Shown here piece by piece: positions 1 to 12,700 of a stretch of 64,000 bases of DNA. Under the pieces are notes generated by a model that had not been told where the DNA came from, ran no database searches, and saw only the letters and a list, made by a program, of their open reading frames with translations. The DNA comes from Apostichopus japonicus. Lineage: Eukaryota; Echinodermata; Holothuroidea; Aspidochirotida; Stichopodidae. The first letter of the stretch is position 1. Each line of letters starts with the position of its first letter. The position numbers were made by a program, and so were the translations under genes. The stretch spans positions 13,537,501 to 13,601,500 of the forward strand of contig NC_092568.1 in the NCBI RefSeq assembly GCF_037975245.1. The letters are read 5' to 3'.

Positions 1-530
1 CAGTATTTAGGTGGATGTGAGATGGCCATGTGTGCTGGGCTAGTGACCCACATGTTAGATGCCTAAATGTTGTAGCTTGCTTTACTGATTGATCTGTGTT
101 TCCTCTGCATACATAGATGCAGCACCAGGAAATGCTCTGAGTATGTCAGTGTATGCTGTCTATGTTTGCTGGGTGCTAGATGTTGCCCTGTTGACTTCAC
201 CGCTGGGAGGCACTATGATGTCACACATTTGGCAACAATGCAGTGACCTTAATACATATATTTAGCTGTGATATTTTTTGGAAATGAATATTTCTTTATC
301 TCTTTTATACATTAATTGAAAGCATCATAGGAGATGAAGATTATGGTTTAGTTTGCTTCTTGAAAACTGCAATATTATGAAATACTCACAATAACATGGA
401 TGACCACCGACCATGGTTACTGTTCCTCTATTTCTGAACTACAAGAATTTATTAATGTTCTTAAAGAAAAGAGACTCAACAATAACTTGACTTTCATTTA
501 GAGGACATCAGTATATGCACCAAATTTTAG
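1..530. other. Intronic sequence upstream of first visible TOGARAM exon
   Basis: No exon with family similarity was seen. The frame of the 531 exon has TAG at 528-530, so the exon cannot extend further 5' in that frame and must begin after the acceptor ending at 530. Confidence 0.5.
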
Positions 531-730
531 TATACATTGTGTGAAAATTCATCAACACTTCATTCCCTGGATAGTATATTACCATCTACCATCAAATCCT
601 CAGATAAATATGCAGCAGAAGAATTTGAAGAGGACCAACCATCAGAATACAGCAAACCTCCAGCAGCAATTGCTCCCAGAGAAAACCACCAGAGACCTCC
701 ACATGCCACAAAGCGGAAGAAGACTAAATC
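531..730 (+). CDS. TOGARAM1: TOGARAM exon 1 of window: linker
   Basis: The acceptor is the AG at 529-530 and the donor GTAAGA at 731. It encodes a low-complexity linker (Ser, Glu, Pro, then basic KRKKTK). Ends in phase 2 and joins 1516 to make a Ser codon. The call rests on splice sites and frame, not on conserved sequence. Confidence 0.75.
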
Positions 731-3700
731 GTAAGATTCTCTACAATTACCTGTCAAAGGAGACTTCTATAGATTGCTATGAAATCAGATGTTATATATA
801 GATTTATTTTGTGTGCTTAAAAGATATCTCTCTCTATGGAAATCGGACCCATGATCCATGAGCTGGCACAATGATTTATAGCAAACATTGCATCATATAG
901 CAGTATCAAATGACATTATTAAATTATGTCAGTTTGGCAGGACAAGATAATCAAAGCATCCACTTTTGCCATAAGTACAGTTTATTTGCAGTATATGATC
1001 AATAATTTTGGACCTGATTATCTGCTTCCATAATGTAATGGGATGGTAGATAGAAAATCAGACTTCAGAGGAATGAGAAGGGAAGCAGCTGCAATGAGCT
1101 AAGATACTTTAATGTTCAGCATATGCAGAGGCCTACTATATCTTTGCTTTTATCAATTTATGGTAATTACAAAAATTAATTCATCACTATTCTACTTGCC
1201 TTCAAGATCACAAGAAAGAGAAGGATGAAAAAAGTCACTACCAAAAATTTCCAATCCCTACTGTTTTGTTAGGATAATATGATAAATGTCATCAAATGCC
1301 TCTTCAGCTCTGTTTGCCTATGCAGTCTATTCACTCTCTTTGTCTTTTCTCATATTGGCCAAACCTATTGTAGCTTCTATAAAGTGAGAGTGTTCTGTTT
1401 ACTCTATGTATCATCCATGGCCCACAATGTCATATTTTTGTATACTTTGTAGAAGAAAAGTGTCTACATAAACATTCTAAATGTATGTATTTTTTGGTTT
1501 ACTTGATATCAACAGCCCCAAGTCACCAGGCAATCGAGGTTTAGCACAGAGTATTTCAGGGTCCACTGTACAAGGACAGGCAGCAGAGGCTCCACCCAGT
1601 GAGAACACTTATGACAGAACAAGTGAAATGCCTCTCTCTAATCCATCCGTAGCTTTGAAAGATGCTCTACGGTTTTTAGAACAAGATGACTGGTGCGTAT
1701 GATCTCTCTCATTTCTTACACCAAAATACTGAAGTTTGTTAATTATTAAGTACGGTTATGCTTGGTATACCAGATAACGATAACAGACAAATCACACTTG
1801 AGATAGCCGTTAAAAGTAAGCTAACATTAACTTGCATAGTGTCTTCAGCAAGTCAGATGCAAACCTACCACTGTAGTGAACCAACCGTGATATAAAATTT
1901 AATTTGCTAACCATAGTATCTGAAGTGAACATAGTGAGCTAACCATGGTGTAGAAAAGACTGCAGTCAGCTGTTACCATGTTATATATGAAGTGTCTGTC
2001 ACAAGCTAATCATGGTATATAATGTGACTACAGTGATTGATGTGACCTAGCTATGGTCTATGAAATGACTGCAGTAAGCTAACCATTGTGTGAACATCAC
2101 TTAACACAGAGCTTTGACCCCCTTTGCCTACTGAGTTGAGTGACTAATTGCACATGCTTGATATTCCCCTCTCCTAAAAGCTGATCACTTGGGCAATCAT
2201 GGCCAGTGAAGTTCACTGTGGACTCAATGTTTAACCTACCAGGTGGTTGAATTTTACACTCAGTGTGCCAAATCACTGATATCTTGAATCTGAATTTCTT
2301 GCACTTAGTATTTTGTTTTGTTTTGTTTCTGTAGAGGAGTAAAATGGTGAAGTGATTCTTTCATTATTTGTTGTGAACATCTTATAGGTCAGTTCAACAA
2401 TTTTTTAACATTTTTCTTGGCAGGGAAATAAAGAATGATGGATTGAATCTAGTGAGACAGCTAGCCCTTCACCATCCTCAAGAGTTTGGTGCTCAGCTTC
2501 ATACAGTGGTTGTGGCTGTACTTGCAGAAGTTAAAAACCTGAGATCCAATGTTTCAAAAAGTGCAATTGGTTGTTTAGGAGACATGTTTGAGGCGCTCAA
2601 TGTTGCTCTTGATAAAGTAAGTTAGGCTTTCAGACATCTTTGTGTACAGTAGCTGTTTTCTACATTCCCTGGGATTCTGTATGCATTGTTAGTGGGCTAA
2701 AAGTAAATTTACCTCAACTTGAATTGGACAAGATCAACCCTACGTAAATAGAGATCTCTGAACTTGAATTGGACAAGATCAATCCTACGTAAATAGAGAT
2801 CTCTGAACTTGAATTGGACAAGATCAATCCTACTTAAATAGAGATCTCTGAATTTGAATTGGACAAGATCAACCCTACGTAAATAGAGATTCCTCAACTT
2901 GAATTGGACAAGATCAACCCTATGTAAATAGAGATCTCTGAACTTGAATTGGACAAGATCAATCCTACGTAAATAGAGATTCCTCAACTTGAATTGGACA
3001 AGATCAACCCTACGTAAATAGAGATCTCTGAACTTGAATTGGACAAGATCAATCCTACGTAAATAGAGATTCCTCAACTTGAATTGGACAAGATCAACCC
3101 TACGTAAATAGAGATCTCTGAACTTGAATTGGACAAGATCAACCCTACGTAAATAGAGATCTCTGAACTTGAATTGGACAAGATCAACCCTACGTAAATA
3201 GAGATCTCTGAACTTGAATTGGACAAGATCAACCCTACTACGTAAAAGATTCCTGAACTGAACATAGTCGAGACTGCTTGGCTTTGTTTCTCTATATATG
3301 CCAAAAGAACAACAGTTGCCTCAATTCTAATACATTTAGCCTTGTGAGAACGAAAGTGTCCCTGACATTTGGTATTAGTCAATACATGAACAATAGCTGT
3401 TATCCTAGTGGATTGTAGTGAGTAGAACTATAAGGAGGAGTGAACTGAACAGAACCAGTACATTAACTCTGAATGAAACATACAACCACAAAGAAGAGTA
3501 TGTCAGTAACACAGTTATGGTTGGATTCATTCACGGTCATTGATAACTCAATTATCTCATCTTACGATGGAGTTCCTTCAAGTCCTTATGCTTCCGTTTA
3601 GTGGAAAATTGCATTTACTCTTTGGATGCAATTCTATGATGGAATAACTAAGCACTCTTTCTTACCCTATAGGATGCTAAACTAAGGAATGTTTGTTTTG

Positions 3701-6700
3701 TCAAGATTGCTTACAGTGGGTTGTATAATGGGTGATGAGTTTGGGGATAGGAATGGGGTGGGGTAGGAAAGAGGGTGAGGGTAGGGAAGGGGATTTGGGT
3801 AGGGGATGATAAAATCAAGTAGCGGTATATGATTTCATTATCTCTGCTCTAAACATTCAAGATTACTTTGATACTTTAAAATATCCCTCATCACAGCAGA
3901 GTCAAACTAAGTGTATTAAGTGTGATTTATTTCTGACAAAGGTCTTTCTGTTGATTCAATTATGTCACCTCCAAATGTTGCATTAAGAAGTGAATGTGCT
4001 GAATCTGGTAACACAAAGTCATTCAATATTTTGGTTGCTGTTTACTTTTGTCCCATCCTTTACATCCCAGGGATACTTATTCTTGCGTTATTATTTTTCT
4101 CTTACTATGGTTTGCTGAAGGAGGGTCTTAAGATAAAACAATTCTGAGCAGTCAAAAGTTCTTGTCTTGAATGCCTGCCTCTATATGTACTCTTAAGTAT
4201 GGACATAATACTTGCTTCAAAGATTTACTTTTAAATCACCAATAGGTAGTGACGGGATAATGGGAATGCAGCTGTGTGTGTGTGAATTGCTTGTTCTTAT
4301 AAATAGATTTCAAAAACGGTGGAAATGACTTTAGTATTAAGAATGGGCCCTGCTTATCAGAGGTACAATCACAGAGGGAAGGTGTGTGACAAAGAATGCT
4401 GTTAAGTCCACTAACATGTGAGTTTGTAGGAAGACCATGGCATAGATCCCATAGATGAGGGTTTGTTACCTTTAGATAGATACCATGTTACGCATTCTTG
4501 AATTGTTTAATTTCATTGAAGGAATTGGATCAAATATGCAGAGTTATACTGCCCAAGTCACTGGAGAGTAGCAGCTTCATTCGTAACAGCTTAGATGCAA
4601 CACTTATGTCCATGGTTCATAATGTCTCACCACAGAGGGCACTGTCAGCCCTCATCAGTGTTGGTGCCAGGTAATTTATCAATTTTCTATGATTTGTCTG
4701 TATTACAAGTGTCTATTCATAATTCATTTTGATGTATGTGTATCTAGAGTACAAACCAACGGCAGAAATCTTCACTGACTTAATACATATAGGATATATG
4801 CATATTTATGGTGTATCTTACCAGCCAACGATATCTGCAATATCCTAAGAACATTACTTATTCCTGTGAAAGTGTTTTCTTTTACTTTTTCTCCATAAAA
4901 AGTTGCATTTTGTGTTGAATTTGTTACAATCTTGTGGTAGCATAAATTACATCAGGTATTTAAAAACATAATTTGTTAAGTCCATCAAAATCGTACAGCA
5001 GTAAGTGAAACCATGAAACATTAATAATGTGACGTTTTTGTGTATTGGATGATAATGTGTAGTAGATAACAAATTAGAAGCAACCAAATCATTGTAACCA
5101 GATGGATCTCTCAGTTAAAATGAGAGATTCAATTATGTGTAAATATGACATGACTGGTCAGACACAAAGTCAGACACAACCTAAAACACAACTTCATGTT
5201 GCAGCAGCATATATACTTATGTACACTAGCCACCAGTAATGGAATACTTATCAAATCCCTACAAAACCATGTTAGCTCATTAATTTGATCTGTTAACCTC
5301 TTACTTATTAAATACCTACGAAATAAATCTATGGATACTATTTTTCGGCAGTCACAACAGTAAAATGGTTCGCAAAACCACCGCCCAGTTTCTTGAACAA
5401 ATAGTGGAAAGAATGGGTCCAGGAAGAATATTGAGTGGCATCAAAGATGTGACCGATAAGGTGTTATTGACAACAGCTAAACTAGCAATGGATCCCTCCC
5501 AAGACACAAGGTAAGGAATATGGACACTGTAGGTTATGAGAAACTCATCTTCTATTCATATGAGGCAGGTTTTAGGAAGTATGAGGTGAATGATGCCCCG
5601 TGGCACAGAAAGTTTGGTTGTGACGGTATTTACTTCGTTCCTCGCTTACCTGTCTCCCCCAACCTATGCACCCTCATTCTACCGCGCCTAGAATGTCCTG
5701 GTAACCTTTTAACACTGTGCACCCTCTGTGACCCGGCTTCACGGGTCACCAACCTTCCTTCTCATTCTACCAACCAAAGCGTCTACTTCGTAATTTTTCG
5801 AGCGGATTTTTTCCACCGAATTTCGTCCACTTTTGGTTCCTAGGATCGGAAATAATTTCCCATCCACGGTTCTTGGAAGTATTTGAAGTCTTTGCAGCCC
5901 GATAAGTATCCTTTTCTTTTTATTAGAGAGGTTTTTAGGGCTGTTTTTCGGGAGCGGCGTTCGCTCCGTTTTTTTCTGTGCAGAACTCTAGTACTGGTAG
6001 CAGTTCCGCGTTTCTTCACAAGTTCCTGCTTGCAGGATGATCTAAAATACATATGTATACATAAATACATCTATAGTTTTAGGAGTCACATACAGTATAA
6101 CAGTTGTAGCATTGACTAAGATTCTGATGAAGCAAACTATCCATTCAGTACTCATTTTTCGAGAGCACTGTGGTCAAATGGTGAAGGCAGTGGACTGGTG
6201 ATCTAAGACTTGCAGTTTTGAGTCCTGGCCAGATCATCCCGTTGTGTCTTTGGGCAAGGCATTTTATCTCCATTGCGTCTTTCCATTCAGGTGTATAAAG
6301 GGGGACCTGTAAGATAAACTGTCAGTCGGGGGCATTTTGGCTACCGCAATGAGGAGGGATCTGTCTCTATGTTTGACAGGTTATCGCTGATCAGGGTTAT
6401 TTTGTTAGGCGGGGAATGGTGCCAGAACAGACAGGTACTGCCAGCCGAGACCTCTCTGGCACAAGTGGTAGACTTCCTCACTCCCTCTTCGAGGAGGGAA
6501 AGCAAGTGTCAACCATCAAGAACTACAGGTTGGCAATTACCGCTATCCACTGCGGCTTTCCAGATGGGTCCAACCCGGGCAACAACGGGGACATCACCCA
6601 GCCCATCAGGGGGATGGCAAACAGGCGTCCTCGGATCAGACGGCTCGCCCCCTCGTGGAGTCCATCAGCAGGCACTCACTAAATCACCATACGAACCACT

Positions 6701-9700
6701 GGCTTCAGCCTCGCTGGCAGCCCTTAGTAAGAAAACCCTTTTCCTGATCACCCTCGCGTCAGCAAGAAGAAGGAGCTGTCTCCACGCTCTGCCTACAAAG
6801 CAGAACCATATTAGGTTTGAGAACCACGGGAGAATGGTCCCCGATCCGTCCTTCATACCCAAGAACCAGGTCCTTTCCTTCCTGCCGGGGGACATCTTTA
6901 TCCCTGAAATAAAGACGCTTTCCTCAGTCGCAGAGGACAAACTGTGGGGCCCAGTCAGGGCTCTCAAATGGTACTTAAACAAGACTCAACCCCTGAGAGG
7001 AACAACCATGTCCTTGTTCATACTACCCAGAGCACCTTTTTCAACGGTGTCTAAGGACACCCTCTCTCGGTGGCTGACGGAGATTATTCGCCCCTTCGCA
7101 GTTGGCACAACTTTAACGAGAGCCCATGACATTAGAGGAAAAGCGGCCTCGACAGCTCTTTTTGCAGGAGTCCCAATGGAGGTCATCCTTAAGGCAGCAG
7201 CTTGGCGGACACCAACGACGTTCGTCGCCTGTTACCTTTCAGACTCATTACAGGCTGAGGCGGCATTTTGTAGCGTGGTGATGCGAGATCCGGCGGGTAC
7301 TAGGTCCCACCCCTCGGGCCTCCCACCATCGGGCAGTGCCACTCGGTGCATAGGTTGGGGGAGACAGGTAAGCGAGGAACGAAGTAAATACTCCAAAACT
7401 TACTGGTTTGGATATTTACGAGTGACGAGCTTACCTGTCTCCATTCCCGCCTCCCTCCCCGAGGGGGGTGGAACACAGCCGGACAGAGGAGCGGTCGCAT
7501 TGACTTAACAAAACACCTTCTAGCACAGGCCAAGAGACCTGAGGAAAGGAGGTTCCACTACCGTACGAGCCCCCGTACCATCACCTATTGTTACCAGCGA
7601 GTTTGTTGCAAAGATAGTTTTATCGTGACCGGTAGTAACCGGTAGTAACTTGTAGTAATTGGTAGTAACTTGTAGTATCTCGTAGTAACTTAGGGCCACT
7701 ATGAGTGACTTAGGGAAGAGTGTCTTAAAGTGTTTTATATATATATGGAGAAGCGTTATATATATATTTCCTTTATAATGTTGATACTCTTTTTCTTTTG
7801 TCTTTCTCCATTAAACACTACGGTGTTCAGGGCCTTGGGCCTAACTTGTAGAGTACCTTCTGCTACCTTTTTTAGAGCTAAGGGGTACAGGCGTGGACGG
7901 GGTCGTAGAGGGTAGCCCCCCTCCCCACAGGAAGGGGAGTACTACCCCTCCCGTTGGAAGCGTCAGAAATTCGATGTTAGGCTAGGAGTCGAGGGGGTAG
8001 CCCTCCCATTTGTCGGGAAGGACTACTACTCGACTCCAAGGCAGAGACCACTTTGGAGGGGCTTTGGTCTCATGAGAAGGAAGGTTGGTGACCCGTGAAG
8101 CCGGGTCACAGAGGGTGCACAGTGTTAAAAGGTTACCAGGACATTCTAGGCGCGGTAGAATGAGGGTGCATAGGTTGGGGGAGACAGGTAAGCTCGTCAC
8201 TCGTAAATATCCAAACCAGTAAGTTTTGGAGTGTCTTTGTGAAATTAAGTTGGTAGGCTTTTATGTTTATTATGTGCATAATTTCAAAGTAGGTCATAGA
8301 CAGATCTATGGTGGTGTACTACAGCAGCTGACTAGTTTGATGCATAGAGAATGATGAATAGCTTCTTTTTTTCTTTTTTTTTGAAAGAAGAAAATACACA
8401 GCATTCTACCTCATATATGTGTTTATCATATTTGTGGTTGTACTGGATAATGTAAGGATCCAATATGGATAGTGTAGGGATGATATGTTTATGTGTAACA
8501 AGTAGCAAGCAGTAACAGCATATGGTTTGTGGTTGTAGTAGATAATGTAAGGATCCAAGATGGATAGTGTAGGAATGATATGTTTATGTGTAAAGAGTAG
8601 CAAGCAGTTACAGCATATGGTTTGTGGTTGTAGTAGATAATGTAAGGATCCAATATGGATAGTGTAGGAATGATATGTTTATGTGTAAAGAGTAGCAAGC
8701 AGTTACAGCATATGGTTTGTGGTTGTAGTGGATAATGTAAGGTTCCAATATGGATAGTGTAGGGATGATATGTTTATGTGTAACAAGTAGCAAGCAGTAA
8801 CAGCATATGGTTTGTGGTTGTAGTAGATAATGTAAGGATCCAACATGGATAGTTTAGGGATGATATGTTTATGTGTAAAGAGTAGCAAGCAGTTACAGCA
8901 TATGGTTTGTGGTTGTAGTAGATAATGTAAGGATCCAAGATGGATAGTGTAGGGATGATATGTTTATGTGTAAAGAGTAGCAAGCAGTTACAGCATATGG
9001 TTTGTGGTTGTAGTGGATAATGTAAGGTTCCAATATGGGTAGTGTAGGGATGATATGTTTATGTGTAAAAAGTAGCAAGCAGTAACAGCATATGGTTTGT
9101 AGTTGTAGTGGATATTGGGGAAGGATCATATCTCTATGAGTAGGCAGAAGTTACAGGACATGTCTACCAGAAGACTGACCTAACTGACAGAATCAAGTAG
9201 ATATTGTAACCTGGAACAAATAGTTTACCTTCATTGGGTTTTTCCTTAATACAGATACTATGCAAGAAAAATTGTTTGTTCATTGATGCAACATGAAGAC
9301 TTTAGTCGACTCATCGAGAAGCATGTACCCCAAAGAGACCTAAAATCATTTCTGGAAGTGGTAGCAAATCTCAGAACCAAGGTAAGGAATATTAAGCATC
9401 CTCTTGAGATTGGGCAACTTTGATAACACTGGTGTGATTATGGTGTGATATGGCAGCTCACAGTGTCCCTATACCATTGTGACCCAACCGTAAGAAGACA
9501 ATATTGGATACATCTAGTACTGACATTTTATGCCTTCAGTCATGCTTACTGCTGACTATATTTTTTGCCATTTATTATCTGATATCATATGATTTCTGAA
9601 TGATAGTACAAGCTGTCATTGTATCTTTAAAAGGTGATGAATTTCTGGCTGTGAGAATTAGTAACCAAAGAACCATCTTAATCCTACACTAGTACAGCTT

Positions 9701-12700
9701 AAGTGGTTATTAGCAAGTGTTTATGTCTTATTCTGGTCTGTATTTCCAGGGTCTGGCTGATCCCACATCTTCAGAGTCTCTCTCAGCTAAGGGTGGTCGT
9801 AGAAGTCTGTCCAACAGCAGAGCCAACTCGGGATCAAACTCCCACCTCAGAGCTTCAAGTAATGGAAGTGCTAATGGGTAAGCATCTCTTGTTCAGTAAA
9901 TCCTGACATTGCTTGTTAACAGATGTGTTTGCAACTAATGAAAGCTTGTATTGGATTGCATTTTCATAAGATTATTGCTAAATGAAGGGAGGAGGGGTGG
10001 CTCTGGTGAACCAAACTGATTGGTGTTTGGTACTCAAAGCAACTACAACTTATTAAAGTACTAAGTGTGTAGTAATGAGTAAAGGTACCCTTCTGATTAA
10101 TCGTTCCTTGCTCATATCTTGTATTCTTCTGTGTTAGACAATTAAGATGCCTTACTGGTGTTTGCCTTGTAAAAGAATTCATTTACTTTTTGACAGTCTT
10201 TGCAGTTACAGCCACCCTGTAAACATCCAGAAACGGAGTAGTCTTATTTGGTATTTAATGCATTTATGATGGTATGGAGAAAGGACAAGCCCAACAGAGG
10301 TAGCATACTTTCGTAGGCAGACAGGTTTTCAAGCAAATAGTTTGGAAGCAATGAATAAGTCTTGGCTGATGATTCAATGGTCCAAGTAGATATAACTGCT
10401 CATATTGAAGGGTTTGTAGACTTTTATTCACACTATGTTCTCTATACTTTTTGCAGGGGGGAAAGAACTCCTCCTACTTCGGTTAAGAAAACTAAACGGA
10501 GTTCAGCAAGATCCGAAGGCCAGCAAGAGAATGTAGCGGAACTGGTTAAAGGGTTGACCTCATCCGATTGGAGAGAGAAGATCAACGCTGTGGAACAGTT
10601 CCAGGAAATGTGTGAAACTAATCCTCACATGGTTACAGCTAATATAATGAAGGTACATATTACTAGTCTGCAAGTATATCATGTGTGAAACTAATCCTAA
10701 CATGGCTACAGCTAATATAATGAAGGCACATATTACTAGTCTGCAAGTATATCATGTGTGAAACTAATCCTAACATGGCTACAGCTAATATAATGAAGGC
10801 ACATATTACTAGTCTGCAAGTATATCATGTGTGAAACTAATCCTAACATGGCTACAGCTAATATAATGAAGGCACATATTACTAGTCTGCAAGTATATCG
10901 TGTGTGAAACTAATCCTAAGATGGCTACAGCTAATATAATGAAGGCACTTATTACTAGTCTGCAAGTGTATCGTGTGTGAAACTAATCCTAACATGGCTA
11001 CAGCTAATATAATGAAGGCACATATTACTAGTCTGCAAGTGTATCGTGTGTGAAACTAATCCTAACATGGCTACAGCTAATATAATGAAGGCACATATTA
11101 CTAGTCTGCAAGTGTATCTTGTTGAAAGTGTCTGCTTGTGAACAATTTCAAGTTGTATTTACATGTGATATAATTTGACAAATTAACAAGAAATTTGTTT
11201 TATATGTAATGAAATAAAAAAGGCAGGATAAAGTTATCAGACTCATAGCATTGTGCCTGGAGAGTTGTAAAAGTTGGTGTTAGAGGCATATAATAGTCTA
11301 ACATTATTTGCTTGCTCTTTAACCATACATGTTACATGTCCATCTTATTACAGCAGTATGGAACGGTTTAAGAAATAAAGCAGACAGTTGTACCATCAGC
11401 CTTCCTCTTAGAATGAATGAGTGAGATTTCTTTTTCAGTTATCTTTGTCCAGGTCATTGAAGTATTCCTTCTGTCTTTGCTTTCTTGTAGATCTTTGATG
11501 GCTTTTGTCCACGTCTTGCTGATTCTAACAGTAAGGTTTGTTGTAAAGCTTTGGATACCATGAAGCAGATTATTCCTCACATTGCTCATGGGTTACCTGA
11601 TGTCATCCCGGAGGTCCTGTCAAAGCTGGTCAAGTCACTTGCCTCTAAGAATAACACCATCTACAAGAGCAGTAATGAAATATTTGATATACTTCTGGAT
11701 AATGTTGGTAAGTCTACCCATAGAATCTGTCCTAGTTGTAGTGTTACCGGGCATCTCGGAATTAGTTTAAAGGATGAGCAAACCCCAACCTCCATTACTA
11801 AACTCTCTCCTGTGCATATACAGAATGCTCTCAGTTTGGAAAGAACATTTACACAACTGGCTCTGAGAATTCACTGATTTCTCTATTTTATTTCAGATAA
11901 TTCATTGATGGTTCAACATTTCGCTAATGCTACCAGATGTGCAAACGCAAGAGTGAAGCCACCAATGATTGAAAAGCTAACTCGTAAGTCACTTCATACA
12001 TACTGTTGAGAAATTGCTATTCTTTCACATGTTAAAACATGCAAAATGAAATGATTTACATAAGTAAGCAATTGGTTTTTGTTTCAGTATCTTAACCAGC
12101 AGCAATATTGATAACTTGGCTTTATCATAACTTTCTGCTCACTAGTTTCAGGGTCTTCTCCAACTTTTCCAATTTTTTATTCTGTTTTATTATAACTGTT
12201 GAGTTGTACTACTATGTCAGGCCTATTTCTTTCTCAAGTGACTCCTGTCAATATTGTCTGTGTGTTCCCAACCTGTCTAGATACAAGACCATGTGACATT
12301 ATAACTCAATAGCTGTTAGGTAATTGTCATCTTACTGACTGCAAAAAGCAGACAATTTTCTCCAATGCTTCTCTTGCTGTGCTTGGATAAGATAACTTCT
12401 CATACAATCGTAGTGAGATTTGGGATTGATAATTACTTGAAATATTTCATAGTGGAGATTAGTCAAGTTTGCTAGAACCGTTTTATTTGGAATGTAAATG
12501 CTAATTCCTGAGATTTCAATCAATTGTATTTGAAATTTGATCTTGCCAATCCTTCTGAAGGATGCCATGGTCCCTTCCGTCCTTTAGATACTTAAAATGT
12601 AGCAAATCTTTGATATTTTGACAGATTTCAGAAAATATCCACCTCAAAGAAAATAATGAGAGCCCATTAAACTTGAGTTTGACAGCTTTAAACAATGTTT

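Larger units (their letters stand above)
5626..8232 (+). mobile_element. DIRS-like retrotransposon, internally deleted
   Basis: Direct sequence evidence: 5645-5765 is the reverse complement of 8072-8192 (121 bp each, near-identical), giving terminal inverted repeats. An internal segment at 7346-7442 is complementary to both ends: 7346-7391 matches the left start 5626-5671 inverted, and 7390-7442 matches the right end 8180-8232 inverted. That fused internal complementary region is the hallmark of DIRS elements, which are thought to use it to close a circular intermediate. A tyrosine recombinase relic lies between. No reverse transcriptase or RNase H was seen, and 2.6 kb is about half a full element. 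It sits in the sense direction within the TOGARAM intron 5511-9254. Confidence 0.9.

Noticed and set aside
117-140. Possible 24-nt micro-exon between ACATAG and GTATGT
   Set aside because: Splice-like ends only; too short to test without cDNA.
2709-3382. Long minus-strand open frames with repeating YLRRxDLVQF peptides
   Set aside because: They come from a 45-bp DNA repeat whose length is a multiple of three; no start context, splice logic or family match, and they lie in an intron.
3962-4147. Short plus-strand frame with a hydrophobic stretch
   Set aside because: Inside an intron, no splice continuity with the gene, no recognised similarity.
2707-4545. 45-bp repeat as a copy of the next exon's start (GAATTGGA...TCAA)
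   Set aside because: Only a dozen bases agree with a gap; unlike the three true junction-derived arrays it has no extended match to coding sequence.
8406-9129. Overlapping minus-strand frames over the 95-bp array
   Set aside because: Frames shift between units and repeat the same peptide; no coding signature.
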